A stretch of 64,000 nucleotides of DNA from Paulinella micropora. Its lineage: Eukaryota; Cercozoa; Imbricatea; Euglyphida; Paulinellidae. The stretch is from contig WBZZ01005849.1 of the NCBI GenBank assembly GCA_019918135.1, positions 177,501 to 241,500 of the forward strand, in the 5' to 3' direction. The notes beneath the pieces are model-generated. The model saw nothing but the letters and a program-made list of their open reading frames with translations. It did not search any database and was not told the DNA's origin. Shown here piece after piece: positions 38,130-50,100 of this stretch (its first letter is position 1; each line of letters starts with the position of its first letter). A program made the position numbers and the translations under genes.

Positions 38130-40887
38130 CTAATAAAACATTCGTTTCAGTATGGTATCCCTAGCAAACTTATGTTGCTGGGCGAGCATTTGCTGCTCGA
38201 CAAGAAGGTGGTAATCCCACAGCTCTGCTTCACGGCGTGCATGAGTTGGTAATATGCGTGGCTGTGATTTTGAATAGTGGGTGACTGCATTTTGGCTGCT
38301 AACATTTTCATCTACTTCCTCAAGCAATTGCGCACCTGTACGTAAAACACTTGCAACGACTGGCTTGGATGCTTGTTGAGCATGTGCAAGCTGCTGCTTA
38401 AGGATTGCTATTTCCTCTTGTAACTTATTTGCTTGAGCTTGCAGCTTTTTTTTTTCAGACTCTGTTTCAGCCTGACTCGCATATGAATCAACGGGGGAGA
38501 TGTTTGTGGCGGATGCGGAAGAGACATTTGCGGCTGGTCCAGCGGAATGATGACAATTCGGGTTGCTAGTCACTAGCTGACGCTGTTTCAACAAGGCCTC
38601 AAAAACGCCCGTGATCGATTGAAGTGTCAGCGGTGGCTCCTTATGGTCAGGCGTGGGTCCATGATCATCATTGGGCTTGGATCTATCATCGGACTCGGGG
38701 TCATCCTCAGGCTTGTGTTCCTCACTACCATCATCCTCAACAGGCAACTGAGGTAACTGAGGTACTTTAGACTTTTTCTGTTTCCCTTGCTTGCTCTTGC
38801 GTGACCCCTTAGTAGCAGCCGCTGCCTTACTGGTACTGGTCTTACTGGCCGGCTTCTTGCTAGCCTGCAACAAATCAAAATAAATTGGAAGGACTATCAG
38901 AGATATCGAGGGCAGAATTTCTTGAACCTGGTTGGGCGGAGTAGGTTCAGGCTTCACCTTTACCACACGTTTAGGTATGCCATTCGGCCACTCACCTGCT
39001 ACCTGAGGCTGGTCATCAATGAAAACAAAATCATATATACGTGGCAGAGTGTCAAGCGGCCGCTGCGGTACCACACCGGTAGTAGGATCTGGTTCGGGTG
39101 AACTCATTAATGCCAAAGCTGGGGTGATTTCTTGGTCCCATACCTCCGGGTCGCAATCACCGACAGCCTTCGATCGGTCGGCGTCGATGGCTTTCTGACC
39201 AATAAACTGAAACTGGCGGAAAGTAGTGTTGGTACCCGGAACCTTTACCTTTCGAGAAATAAAAAGCGTCTTCTTTACATCAGTGATGTCTTTCTGTTTC
39301 CAATTCAGAAATTGCTTTGACAGCTTCACCACCGCCCTGTGCACATAACAATGAGATTGATTGCAGAAAATACAATGCAACTGACCCGCACGAGATAACT
39401 TCTTCACCCTCTCTGGTGATGAGCAGTTTGCGGGGCCGGGTGTTCAAATTCTTCATATTCTTACTCTTCAGCTCTGCGAGAACTGCAATCTTCTGACGAG
39501 TAGGGTTGTCGCCAGGGGTTGCATATTCCAACAGAGTTCTGACAGCAAACAACAGGAGAGATGAAAAAAAAAGTGCATTCATATGGGGGGAGGGGGGGTG
39601 GTACGCTATGCAGAAGTCCCCTTTGTCAAAAGAATGGTTGTTGGTTGATCGGCAAAAGAAAGCATCGGGTGCAATGCCTTTGGGGGGCACGGTGTCAACA
39701 CCATCGACATCGATTAACGGGGGAGAGGCAGACTTCAAAGGATCTCCCTCCGGCAAACTTGACTCTGGCTTCGGCGGCAAACTGGACTCTGGCTTCTGCG
39801 AAGCGGACTCTGCTTCAGCCACCTTGCTTTTCGACTCTGCTTCATCCTCCGTGCTTTTTGCTTTCGAATCTGACGATTCTGGAGTAATGGTCTTATTCTC
39901 TGTGTCTTTCGCTTCATCCGAACCAGACTGAGTACCGGCCGGCTTGTCTTGTTTTATTTCTTTCAGTGCTTCATTTCTCAGTCTTTCTTGTTCTTCTTTT
40001 GCAGCTATGTCTGCTAGTCTTTTTTGTTCTGCTTTTTCCTCTGCATCTTTCTGTTTCCTTTGCCTTTCATCTGCTTCTAGCCTGTCTTTTTCTTCTTTTT
40101 CTTTCCGTGCTTGTTCTTTTCTAGCCTTGTCTTGTGCTTCCGCCTTCCTTTGTATCTCATCTAACTGCTTCCTCCTCTTTTCCTCGTCTTCCTTCGACAA
40201 TTTTTCTCGTGTTGGTTTCTTTTTCTTCTCTGTCTTGGTTTTTTTCTCTTTCTCTTTCTCTTTGTCTCCTCCCTCTTTGTTGTCAGTCTTTTTCTTCTTC
40301 TTATTTGGCTCTTTCTCTTTGTCTCCTCCCTCTTTGTTGTCAGTCTTTTTCTCTTTCTCTTTCTCCTTCTCTTTCACTTTCTCTTTCTCTTTGTCTCCTC
40401 CCTCTTTGTTGTCAGTCTTTTTCTTCTTCTTCTTCGGCTGATCTGCTACTTGTTCATCGTGGAATCGTTTCACTGTTTTCTTCATTCTTTCTTCTTTCTT
40501 CTCTCCTCCCTCTTCTTTCCATTCTACCTTTGCCTTGGGTTTTCGTTCCGCACCCTCAAGGGTCGTCCAACGGCAGATCCACCCGGCGGGGACGTCGTTG
40601 AAGTTGGCAGGAAACTCCCACAGAGGCCTCCTTGCCTTGAGAAAGGACTCTTCGTCCACGGTCCCCGAGTACTTGAACTTCTCCTTGCCTTGTCCAGCCT
40701 TGCCCAGGTGAAGCCAGTTGTCGTGGCTGTCGACTTCGATGAAAACGTCTCCAGTCATCCTTGACTTCTTGTAACCAATAAGCGTGACAACCTAAACAAA
40801 AAAGGCCAAGGGGGAAAAAAAGGGAATGACTTGGTGCAGTGACGCAGAGGTTGAGTGGCAAGCATAAAGTGGACTTACTTTGGACAT
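38130..40887 (-). CDS. transposon partner protein, Lys/Glu-rich coiled coil
   Basis: Exons 40887-40879, 40791-39386 and 39336-38130 join in frame (873 codons). The introns use GTAAGT/TTTAG and GTCAGT/CACAG. The N-terminal ~95 residues (VVTLIGYKKSRMTGDVFIEV, LWEFPANFNDVPAGWICRW) form a globular domain. Next comes a ~250-residue Lys/Glu/Asp coiled coil with tandem TDNKEGGDKEKEK repeats, then a second globular part (AVVKLSKQFLNWKQKD, FRQFQFIGQKAIDADRSKA). The C-terminal coiled-coil region is Gln/Ala-rich. No enzyme motif is visible. It diverges from the transposase gene and may be an accessory DNA-binding or assembly factor. Confidence 0.6.
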
Positions 40888-41640
40888 ACTGTCTTCCTTG
40901 CTTTGCTTTGAACACTCGACTTTTGGGGCTGGTTGTGTGGGGTGTTCGAAAAAGGTTCAACTGGTCACAGTCAGTCCGGCCAGAAAAATGGTAGTCCGAA
41001 CGGCAGATGACTGAGTTGAAGTTTTTTGCGACCGGTGGTCGCTATAAACCTTTTAGAGATTGGGGTCATGGGGAGAAAATATGAGGACTTTGTTGTGCTC
41101 GGCACTTTTTCATGCTGTTTTATGCATTTTTCTTGGAAAACATTTATGGCAAACCTCCTCATTTGCGTTCCTCCTTCATCTCCCTTTTTTTCCCGGTTCC
41201 AAACTGTGTCCTTGGGTGTGTGTCAGGAATCAGCGAGGCAAATCATTTTTGCCTCGCACTTTCCAAGTCGGGGGCCTCCTGTTGCTGTTTCGGCTCAGAC
41301 ACAGCATTACAGGTAACCAATCTTACTCATTTTGTTCTGTCTTATGCGTGGCCTATTTCTTTTTCACTGCATTTTTGTGCATGCATTCACTTCTGGAACT
41401 TGCTAGGCAAAACCCATTTTGCCTCGCATTTTCCTTAGGCTGCACCTAGTTGGCCATGTGCTGCAAATCCTTGCATTAGCAGGTACTCATTTCTATTCTT
41501 TTCAGCCTTTCTTGCACATGTGCTTTTTTTTTTTTTGCTTCTGTGCAGTGCTTCCTTGCAGGATAGCAACTAGCGAGGCAAATTCCCCCCCCCCCCCCCC
41601 CCTCTCTCTCTCTCTCTTTCTCTCTCCCTCTCTCTCTCTT

Positions 41641-41692
<52 letters not shown>

Positions 41693-42031
41693 CCTCTCTC
41701 TCTCTCTCTCCCTATCTCTCTCCCTCTCTCTCTCTCTCCCTCCCTCCCTCCCTCTCTCTCTCTCTCTCTTTCTCCCTTGCACTTTTGCTTTTGCGTTGCT
41801 GCACTGCGCGGTTGATGACGGACCTGACGATTCGATCGTCCTTGCGGGGAGAGGGAAGGGTCACTTGCATCCCCTCGCGCGACGTAATACCCATGCCAGC
41901 CCCGAGGCCTTAGTCTGATAGCCAGGAATGCTTTGCACTTTACTTTTCTGCATTGCCTCCTAATATATTACCCTCCTATACCCCTCCTGTATCCCTGCAA
42001 TCTCTATGTAGCTCTCTATCTTTCCCTTAGG
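40888..42031. promoter_or_regulatory. divergent promoter region of the transposon
   Basis: The ~1.1 kb between the two start codons has no coding potential. It contains GAGGCAAA/TTTGCCTC pairs at 41235-41257, 41404-41426 and 41574-41581, matching the motif in the terminal repeats. Splice-donor-like CAG-GTAACC (41311) and CAG-GTACTC (41481) may end non-coding leader exons. A CT microsatellite occupies 41600-41775. Confidence 0.5.
41600..41775. repeat. CT microsatellite
   Basis: Nearly pure (CT)n with occasional TTT or CCC interruptions, preceded by a C20-type run. Frames through it are artefacts. Confidence 0.9.
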
Positions 42032-45000
42032 ATGAAACGAAAACTGCTCGCTAGCACCCTGGGCGTTGGCGGGACTTTCCTCCACGTGTTTGGAGGAACT
42101 TTTTCCGTTTTTCCCTCTCCTTCAAACACGAAACAGACAACTTCCCCTCCCCCGCTCAAAGTGGAAACTCCTAGCCTTGGCAGCTTTGCTCGCGTCTTTG
42201 GTTCCGCGTTGCCAACTCCGGTCGTATCGAAGCTTCCCCCGTTGGAGCCCTGTGCTCCGTCCCACGTCAGTAAGAGCAGTAATAGTTCTTTCTCTGCTGT
42301 GTTCGGTGGAAACAGTTCACAAACAACACCTGCCCCTCCGGTCGTTTCCAAGCTTCCCTCGTTAGAGCCCTCTACTCCGTCCCACGTCAGTAAGAGCAGT
42401 AGTAGTACTTTCTCTGCTGTGTTTAGTGGACTCACTTCACCAACAACACCTGCCCCTCCCTTGCTATCTTCCTTGCAATTTCCCACCAGCACAGCACAAG
42501 CATGTAGCACTAGCAATAGTGGTACACACAACACATTAGATTACCGCACAAGCACATTGCCTCTGTATATCACTTTGGGTATCCCCATCCCTCGAGTCAA
42601 CAGACCGACCCCTGCTGATACAAGATTTAAAAGAAAAGTAAAAGAAAGAAAGAAAGCAGGCAGGGAGATTCGCCCCAAAAGCTTTGAGAAGTACTTAGGT
42701 TGCACTTGGTCAGAGCTAAAAGAGGAGATAGGTGAGAGCTGCTGCACAAATTTGCGTTGCAACAAATGGATAGATGCTTTTGCTGCAGTCAAGGCTAGAA
42801 CAGACACAGTCCAGCTTAATAGGTCAGAATTAGCAGGCTGGGTAGCAGCACAGCTCGAAAGCATGCTAGACATAAGAGGCAATGTAGCTTATAGGTACAA
42901 GGGAGCCCCCATCTGCCGTACTATGTGGACACGGTTGCATGGTGTTGGGGAAAAAACCGTGAGACGGGCTCTTACGGGAGTTAAGGAAGGCCACACCTAC
43001 TTTCAAGACTATGGAAAAAGGGAATCCCCTAACGAAGATCTTTGTTGGACCTTGCTCCATCAAAAGTTTTTCGTTGAGCAAGAGAATGAGTCCGTGGCAG
43101 ATGGTATCTTTCACCTTCAGGACACATTGGATTTTCCTCAGATTTTTGCATACGTCTCAGCGGAGTGGGGGGCCCAATCTCGCAAGCTGGTCTTGAGCGG
43201 GCCAGTCAGTCCGGATGGCCCCAGTGAAAGTTTGGTAAGGAAAGTGTGGCGAGCAGAGTTCGGCAAGGTCAAGCCGATTCGGAAAGGCGACTTCGCGAAA
43301 TGTGGGTTTTGTACCGAGCTTGCAGCTGCACACAAGGCAGGGTAAAACTTAATTGTGATGGTGTGATTTTTTATGTATTTTTTGCCCCCTGTCCAGATTC
43401 AAGACTAAAGCTGAGGCTGATAAGTGGCGGACGGATAACCGCATTCATAATAAGATCCACCGCGAGGCCCGCCGTGGGTGTACGCGGCGAGCAGTGGAAG
43501 GGTAATCTTAATCCTAAAGCAAATGCCAGGGGTTTAATTTTTGCTTTGCAATTAGGAGCAAGGATGTTCAGCGTGTTACGTCCATGACTATAGACATGAC
43601 TAGGCCTTTTCACCTGCCTTGGTGCTCACGCGGTTCATCTGACTTTAGGGGTAGGTATGTTGTGCGGTTGCATGCGGGGGGCGCCACCATGTATGCACAT
43701 GACAAAAATTTCATCCTGGTTCATTTACCCAACATCGCTCATGGACCTAACGCAAATGTGACATTTTTGTATTGGCTCTTGCGTTGGGAACTTTATCACC
43801 CCCACACCAAAGCTGCCATGAAATTGTATATTGACTGGGACGGTGGTATTGAAAACACTGCCGACACAACTATGATGTTTCTCTGTCATATTATCCAACG
43901 GAAGTGGAGAAATCACATTGAGACTCATAGGATGGTGACTAAGCATTCCCATTCTGTACAGGACCAGAAATTTTTTGTGCTGCGCTATCTAGGATATAAC
44001 ACTACACTCATGACTACGAATTTTGCACAAGCATTTTTCAAGCTAATGTTAGGCTTTAAGAAAAACAAAGAATCATACTGCCTTTTGCTTTTAGCTTCAG
44101 AGTTTGATTGGGAGGCGTATTTCCAAGGTAGCGTGAATCCCAGCCTTAAGTACTGGAATAGGCCTTTGGCCTGGCAATACTTGGCGGGGAGCTCAGAGAG
44201 CGGGTACATGCCCCGGGTCAGGGTGAAAACATGGGGGGACGCCCAGAAATATTGGCATGGTGTGAATGATTCTGCAGACTGTGAAGACATTCGGCCGTAC
44301 ATCAAGGAGCCAGGTACTTACTTGTGCTTTCTTTTTTTCTTGTCTCATGTACATTCGGTGTGCAGCATCCGACCGTCCAAAGAAGCTAGCTAATTCCCTG
44401 TGGGTGACCGATAAAATCAAAAAGGACGTGCGGTATTTAGCGGGTAAGTATTGCTCCCGGGAAGAGCAGGAGTGGTTCGATGAGGTCCTTGATCATTCGC
44501 AGCTTACCAGAATAATTTGGGACGGATTCGAAGGTGAGGGGGGTTTGCCAGGCAGACCGGGCCATTTTGCGATGAAGGATAAGTCGGGGCATGAGTGGCT
44601 AGCACATTTTCGCGTTCTGGACGATTTGCCAGAGGATGTGTGGGGAGTGCCTCCAGATCGAGCAGAGGTGCAGGAAAACGTAAGTAAATTGACGGAGGAG
44701 GAGCGGCTTTATGTGGCCAGGACTTCGTTTGTGAACGAGGGCGCAGCACCCGTTCATCCCGCTTGGTACGGAGCAAGGCATCTCAATGAGGAAGAAAAAA
44801 GGCACCACGATTTTGATGATGAAAGCAGGTTTCCCGCTCCACATTTACGGGTTACTTCCATTCTTGCTGAAAATCCCACTGAGGAGGGTCTTAAGAAAGC
44901 TACCGTGAAAGAACTTAAGTCGTGGCTGGCAGAGAAGGGCCAGCGACGAAGTGGTTCAAAGCCTGTTCTTGTTCAAAGAGTATTGTCTGTGTTTGCTGAT

Positions 45001-45351
45001 GATTTAGAGCAGGTGCGCAGAGCTGAAGGTGGGACGCAGCAGCAACCTGCTGGTGGTGGTCGATTACGTAAGCGGCGGAGAATTGGTAGCCCCGAACCGG
45101 ACGAGAAACAAAAAGCGTCTTCATCTAGCTCCGATGATAGTCCCCTTCTGTCAGCTTCCAGCATAAATCAGAGAAATCGTCCTCATTCTGCCTCTCGTGT
45201 TCGTGTCCGACGTCAGTTTGCTAGGGTCTTTGCTTGCAGTGACGAAGAACGGGAGGCTGCAGCGATTAGAGAACAAAATCTTAGGTCGGATATGTCTGCC
45301 TCTTCATCAGAAGAATGGGAGCCTGTAAATGCGCTAAGAGACCTTCACTAA
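42032..45351 (+). CDS. transposase-like protein, four exons, C-terminal SAP domain
   Basis: Exons 42032-43341, 43397-43501, 43556-44313 and 44366-45351 join in frame (3,159 nt, 1,052 aa); all three introns are GT-AG and 52-55 nt. The N-terminal region has ~43-residue tandem repeats (PPVVSKLPSLEPSTPSHVSK). The core contains CGFCTELAAAHKAG, then TIDMTRPFHLPW, KLYIDWDGGIENTADT and VTKHSHSVQDQKFF. The order of Asp, D-x-x-x-E-N and G/K-H-x-H-x-x-D-Q recalls DUF7869-type proteins of eukaryotic transposons, an RNase H-fold transposase-like group. Residues ~903-938 are a SAP DNA-binding motif (TVKELKSWLAEKGQRRSGSK). The family name is from memory, not a search. Confidence 0.7.
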
Positions 45352-45369
45352 ATCATTTCTCTATTGAAT

Positions 45370-46359
45370 TTGTAATTAAATCTGCGCTGGAAAACAGTCG
45401 GTATTGGTTGTATTAATATATGACTTAGGGAAATTTTGAAAAAATAATGTGGCAATTTTCAACTGAAGTTAATGATCTTAATATTATTATTATTAATAAT
45501 AAACTATATATATTTAGATTCTCCATGATTAATTATGAAAGAAAAACAATATATTAAGTGTTGTGACGTGCTTGCTTAATGTTTTTCCATTTTAACTTAG
45601 TGTAATAATTTTGTGACGTCACGAAAATGTGAGTCACCTGGTGCCACCTGCCACCAATATTTTCTTGTGCCAATTGCAACAAAATCATACATAAATTCAT
45701 TATTTTATTAAAACAAAGTTATTCGTTGAAAATTACATAAATTTTTATGCAAAAATGAGGCAGACTTGAGGCAAATATTTTGCCACTGTCACTTTTTTTT
45801 GCATCTATATTTGCTTCTTTTCACTACCGATCAAGTTGAAAATTTCATAGTAAATTCAATTTTTATTATTTAGTAACGTTTAATTATCAATAAAAAAAAA
45901 ACATAAAACTTGCTGGAACTAATGTTTTTCCATTTTGACTTAGTGTAATAATACTGTCACCAGTCATGAAAATGTGAGTCACCAGGTGCCACCTGCCACC
46001 AATATTTTCTTGTGAAAAATGCAACAAAATCATATATAAATTCATTATTTTATTAAAACAAAGTTATTTGTTGAAAATTACATAAGTTTTTATGCAAAAA
46101 TGATGCAAAATCGAGGCAGACTTGAGGCAAATATTTTGCCACTATGTCACTTTTTTTTGCATCCATATTTGCTTCTTTTCACTACCTACCAACTTGAAAT
46201 TTCATTTAAATTTCATTTTTTATTATCTAGTAATGTTTAATTATCAATAAAATACAGAAAACAAGCATAAAACTTGCTGGAATTTGCCTCACTCTTTTAT
46301 CAATTTGCCTCATGCACTTGAGGCAAAAGGGACTAGTACTTTTAGGCGTCGTGGATGTT
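45370..46359 (-). repeat. right 990-bp terminal inverted repeat
   Basis: Reverse complement of 36920-37909. The transposase stop lies 19 bases before it. Confidence 0.9.
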
Positions 46360-47035
46360 AAAAGACAATTTAGCACCATCTTGGATGTTGGCAGACAACC
46401 GTGACGTACTTTTTAAGTGTTTGTCAAGCAATTCGTTGACGTAATCAAGCCAGCTTTCGTTCAGGTCAGAACTTATTCCATCATCATCGTCATAGGATTC
46501 GTACGCAAGTTTTATCTTTCGCAGGGAAGACTCTGTTTCTTTATTTCCTAGCCATTGGCCCAAGGGCGTCTTGAGGTTACTTGGTTTTCCGTCTATTTCA
46601 AAGGCAAGCGGCATGGCTTCGTATATTGGGCCGTCGTTGACGGGTCACTAAATCTTTGAGCTTGTTTCGTACATCTTCTACGTTATACTCCAAAACCTTA
46701 CTAGCACCTTGTCTCATTAGGGGAAACAATCCCACTCCGTGACTCTTCTTCCGAGACGCTGATGTCTCGTAGAGCGCATTCAAGGCGCTCTGAAGAAAGA
46801 AAGCGTCTTTAGAGCAGTTCACCTCTTTAGAACCGCGGCGGATGACAACTGTATCTTGGCCATTGACTCTATTAAGTTTTTTTCTCGTTCCCCTTTTGTC
46901 CCCAATGCACACTGCTTTTAAGGAATATGTACGTATACAAGGATTTAAGCTCCTGGTCGCTACAAGATTGTCAAGAGAGGGGGAGCGAGGGGGGACGGGG
47001 TGGAGGGGCGCTTTCCTCCATCTTCCCCGGGGCAC
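46360..47035 (-). pseudogene. gene interrupted by the transposon, unknown function
   Basis: Two minus-strand frames: 46598-47035 (RGSKEVNCSKDAFFLQSALN, LYETSASRKKSHGVGLFPLM) and 46360-46614 (MPLAFEIDGKPSNLKTPLGQ, DDDDGISSDLNESWLDYVNE). Both are protein-like and are separated by a frameshift near 46630-46660. The second runs into the transposon; its continuation lies at 36877-36919. The 5' end reaches the divergent helicase gene without a clear ATG. Both the insertion and the frameshift make it non-functional here. No family recognised. Confidence 0.6.
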
Positions 47036-47142
47036 TCCCCCCCCCCCCCCTCTCTCTCTCTCTTGCTCTCTTGCTCCCCTTCCTTCTCCTTCCCCTCTTG
47101 TTTACTTTTCTTTTTCAGAGTTCAGACTCTTGTCTAGAAAGA

Positions 47143-50100
47143 ATGCAAGCCGAGCCTTCCCCCCCCCGGCTGCTCCTGGCGGACCACGCCTGGACCAACT
47201 GGCGTTTCTCGCGCATTGCCAAAACACAAAAAGGCAGCGAATATATAGTTTTGTGCGCAACCGCGGCGGGTCAGCCCCAAAGGCTGACGCTGTGGGGGCC
47301 CGCCTGGTTGCTGCTTTTGGCCAGTGAGGGCTACGTGGCTGGTCTTCGTCTGTCCAGAGAGGCTGTGGTCGCCGACGCTAAGGGGGCCAAGTTTGACCAG
47401 AAAAAGGGGCTCATGGAAGTCCAGCTGCACAAGAAAAAAACCCCTCCGAAAAAGAAAGCCAAGCTCGCCCCGCCTCCTCCCCGCAAAAAACTTAAGGTAG
47501 AACCCGGGGGGCATAATGCCCTCGGGAGACATGCTGTTCCCCGCAATCTCCCTAGCTCTTCCTCCTCCAGCGGGCTGAGGAAGGGCGGCGAAGAGGACGA
47601 GGACGACCGTACCGTCAACGAACGGCTGGCCGATCAGGACGAGAACGAGAGGGACGAGCTGCTAAACGCGCTGGTGAGCCTCTTGCGCGAGGACGCGCGC
47701 TGGGGCCACCTAGCTTCCGTGCTGCCGGTCGACAGGGTGTGGCACGACTACACCAAGCTGCAACGGGAGGCTTGGCTGAGCTGCTTTTACACAGCCGACC
47801 CGCGGGTTTGGTACGAGCCCTGCCTGTGGCAAGGCGAGGCTGCCATGGAGGGAGATCTGGGCCTGCAGCTCAAGGACCTGATGGACCCTCCCCACAGCAT
47901 GTCACCCAGGCGCTTTGCCCGTCTGCCTTACCTGCTACAGAGTGCCTGGCGGGAAACACTAGGCGAGGACGGGCGCTGCCGGCTGCTGCTGCATTTCCTG
48001 CTCTGCAACACGCTGTCGGTGCGCAAGGACGCCTGCTTCGTGCGCCCTTCGGTGGCGTGTTCGGACGAGCTGGGGGGCGGGGGCGCGCTGCTGAAGGCCT
48101 GCCTCCCCCTCGTGCAGCGGAGCGACGAAGGCAAGATGAATTTCTTGGGCGCCATGCAGCTGCTGGGCTTCTTGCACCGGGGGAGCGGACCAGAGCCGTG
48201 GTGTAGGCTCGTCAAGGCCCAGCCCCGCCGCGCTAGCTCCAGCGCCCAGCCAGCGCTAAGCGCGGGCTGGAAGCCCCCCGACTATGAGCTCGATCACGCA
48301 CAGCTGCCCGCGCTGCAGCAGTACCTAGACGAACTCTGGGACTCGGCGCCCGATCAGCCCTCGGCCGACTCCCCCTGGGTTCGCCCACGCCAGGACCTGT
48401 GCGCGCCGCGCTGGTTCTTTAACCAAGAGCGCAGGCTTGTTCGTCTACTTAGGGGCTGTGCCTCGCGTGGCAGCCCGGCCGGCAGCAGCAGCTCTCACAC
48501 CCCGCCCGTGTCGGGCCCGGGGTCGGCGTCGCCGCGCCTCACGAACGAGCAGGAGCTCGCGCTCAAGAACTGCCTGCAGAGCTCCGTCGGGTTGCTGACT
48601 GGCGCCGGGGGGACGGGCAAAACCACGCTGGCCGGACAGGTCAAGCACTGCGGGTTGCCCGTTCTCTTTATTGCCATGACTCGCAACGCCGTGCAAGTAG
48701 CCCAGCGCCGAAACGTGGCGGGGGCCTCGGGGGGCAGCATGCCCCCCGGGGAGCAGGGGGGCTCGGGGGGCAGCATGCCCCCCGGGATGCCCCCCGTGAC
48801 GATCCCGGACCACAAGACCCAGGCCTGGCTGTGCGTGCGCGCGCGGGGGGTGCCCCGTCGAAAGAAAGACTCGGAAGGCGGGGCTCTGCCCCTGGGGCGG
48901 CCCTACGCGGCGCTCATTGACGAAGTGTCGCTCATGTCACCGGCCTTTCTGCTGCAGCTGCTGCTCGCGCTGAACAAGTTGGCCCCCCAATGGCAGCGCC
49001 TCCTTCTGCTAGGGGACCCGGCGCAGCTCCCCCCGATAGGCTACGGTTCTGTCCACTCCCTTGTGCAAAAGCTCTACCCCCAGCACTGCGCGCAGCTCAC
49101 CTCGGTGCTGCGTCTGGCCACGGGCAGCACGGAACTGTGCCTAGCACAACGGCTCGCAGCGCAGCTGCGCATCGGAGAAACACCGCTACTCTCCGACCTG
49201 GAGCGCTGCTTGGAGTACGTCCCGTACACAGACAAAGCCGCCGACTGTCACGGGCTAGCCACGCGCCTGCGCACGTTGCATGACCGATACGCCCTGCAGC
49301 CCGAGGGGCTGCTCGCCCGCGTCTTGCAGGGCGAGCAAGCTTTTCCTGACTGGCAAGTGATTGCCGTGCGTAGGGCTGAGGTGGATGTCGTCAACAACGA
49401 GCTGGCCCGCCTGGCCGGCGCTCATCCCTACGGCGCAGGGTCTTGGCCCCCCACCCGCTACGCTCTCCGTGTCAGTCTCAAAGTTCTACTCAACTGCCGG
49501 AACCTCCAGCGCCTCAGCCCGCCGCGCCTGGAAGACCTGGGGCTCAACGAAGAGGAGGAGGAGCAAAAGCGGGCAGCTGCTGCTGCGGGTAAAGGGGGCG
49601 CGGCAAGAGCTAGCCCCAAGCTTGGCAATCCTTCCCTTCTGGATGCGCCAATCCAGCCGGAGCTGCTGGCACGGGACGAAGTGCGCTGCGTATGTTTCGT
49701 TGTGCGCATCCAGGACGTCCTGTACACCTTGGACGGGCGCTGGCCGGAGGGGCTGGCTCCGCTCAAAGTTGTGGAAATTACTAGCACCGACCGCCAGCCC
49801 ACCTACCCGCTCTCGCACGTTCTGTCCTACCGTGTCTTCACTCTTTGGTTTGCGGGCGGTCTCGGCCAAAAACCGCGCCTGCTACAATACTGGAGCAAAC
49901 GGCAGCACGGAGAGGACGCTCTGAAGCTCGCTTATGGGGAGACGGATATGTGTATCCAGGGCGCAGAATTCAACGATGTGGTGATAGTGCTCCCGCCAAC
50001 ACCATATTCTCCCCGTCACCACTTTTTAGCACAAATCTTGTACACGGCGCTCACGCGTACTCGTCGTGATTGCAAAACCTACATTTTGCAGAGACGCCCG

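Larger units (their letters stand above)
36920..46359. mobile_element. 9.44 kb DNA transposon with 990-bp terminal inverted repeats
   Basis: The terminal inverted repeats 36920-37909 and 45370-46359 are both 990 bp and look essentially identical over all stretches I compared. They start AACATCCACGACGCC and end with its complement. The element is AT-rich at its ends and much lower in GC than its surroundings. It carries two divergent spliced genes: a transposase on the plus strand and a Lys/Glu-rich protein on the minus strand. AAAA flanks both sides, and the insertion splits a gene. The equal, unmutated ends argue for recent transposition. I cannot name the superfamily with certainty. Confidence 0.9.

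Noticed and set aside
39944..40601. Plus-strand Ser/Phe/Leu-rich frames
   Set aside because: Antisense of the Lys/Glu coiled coil of the transposon partner gene.
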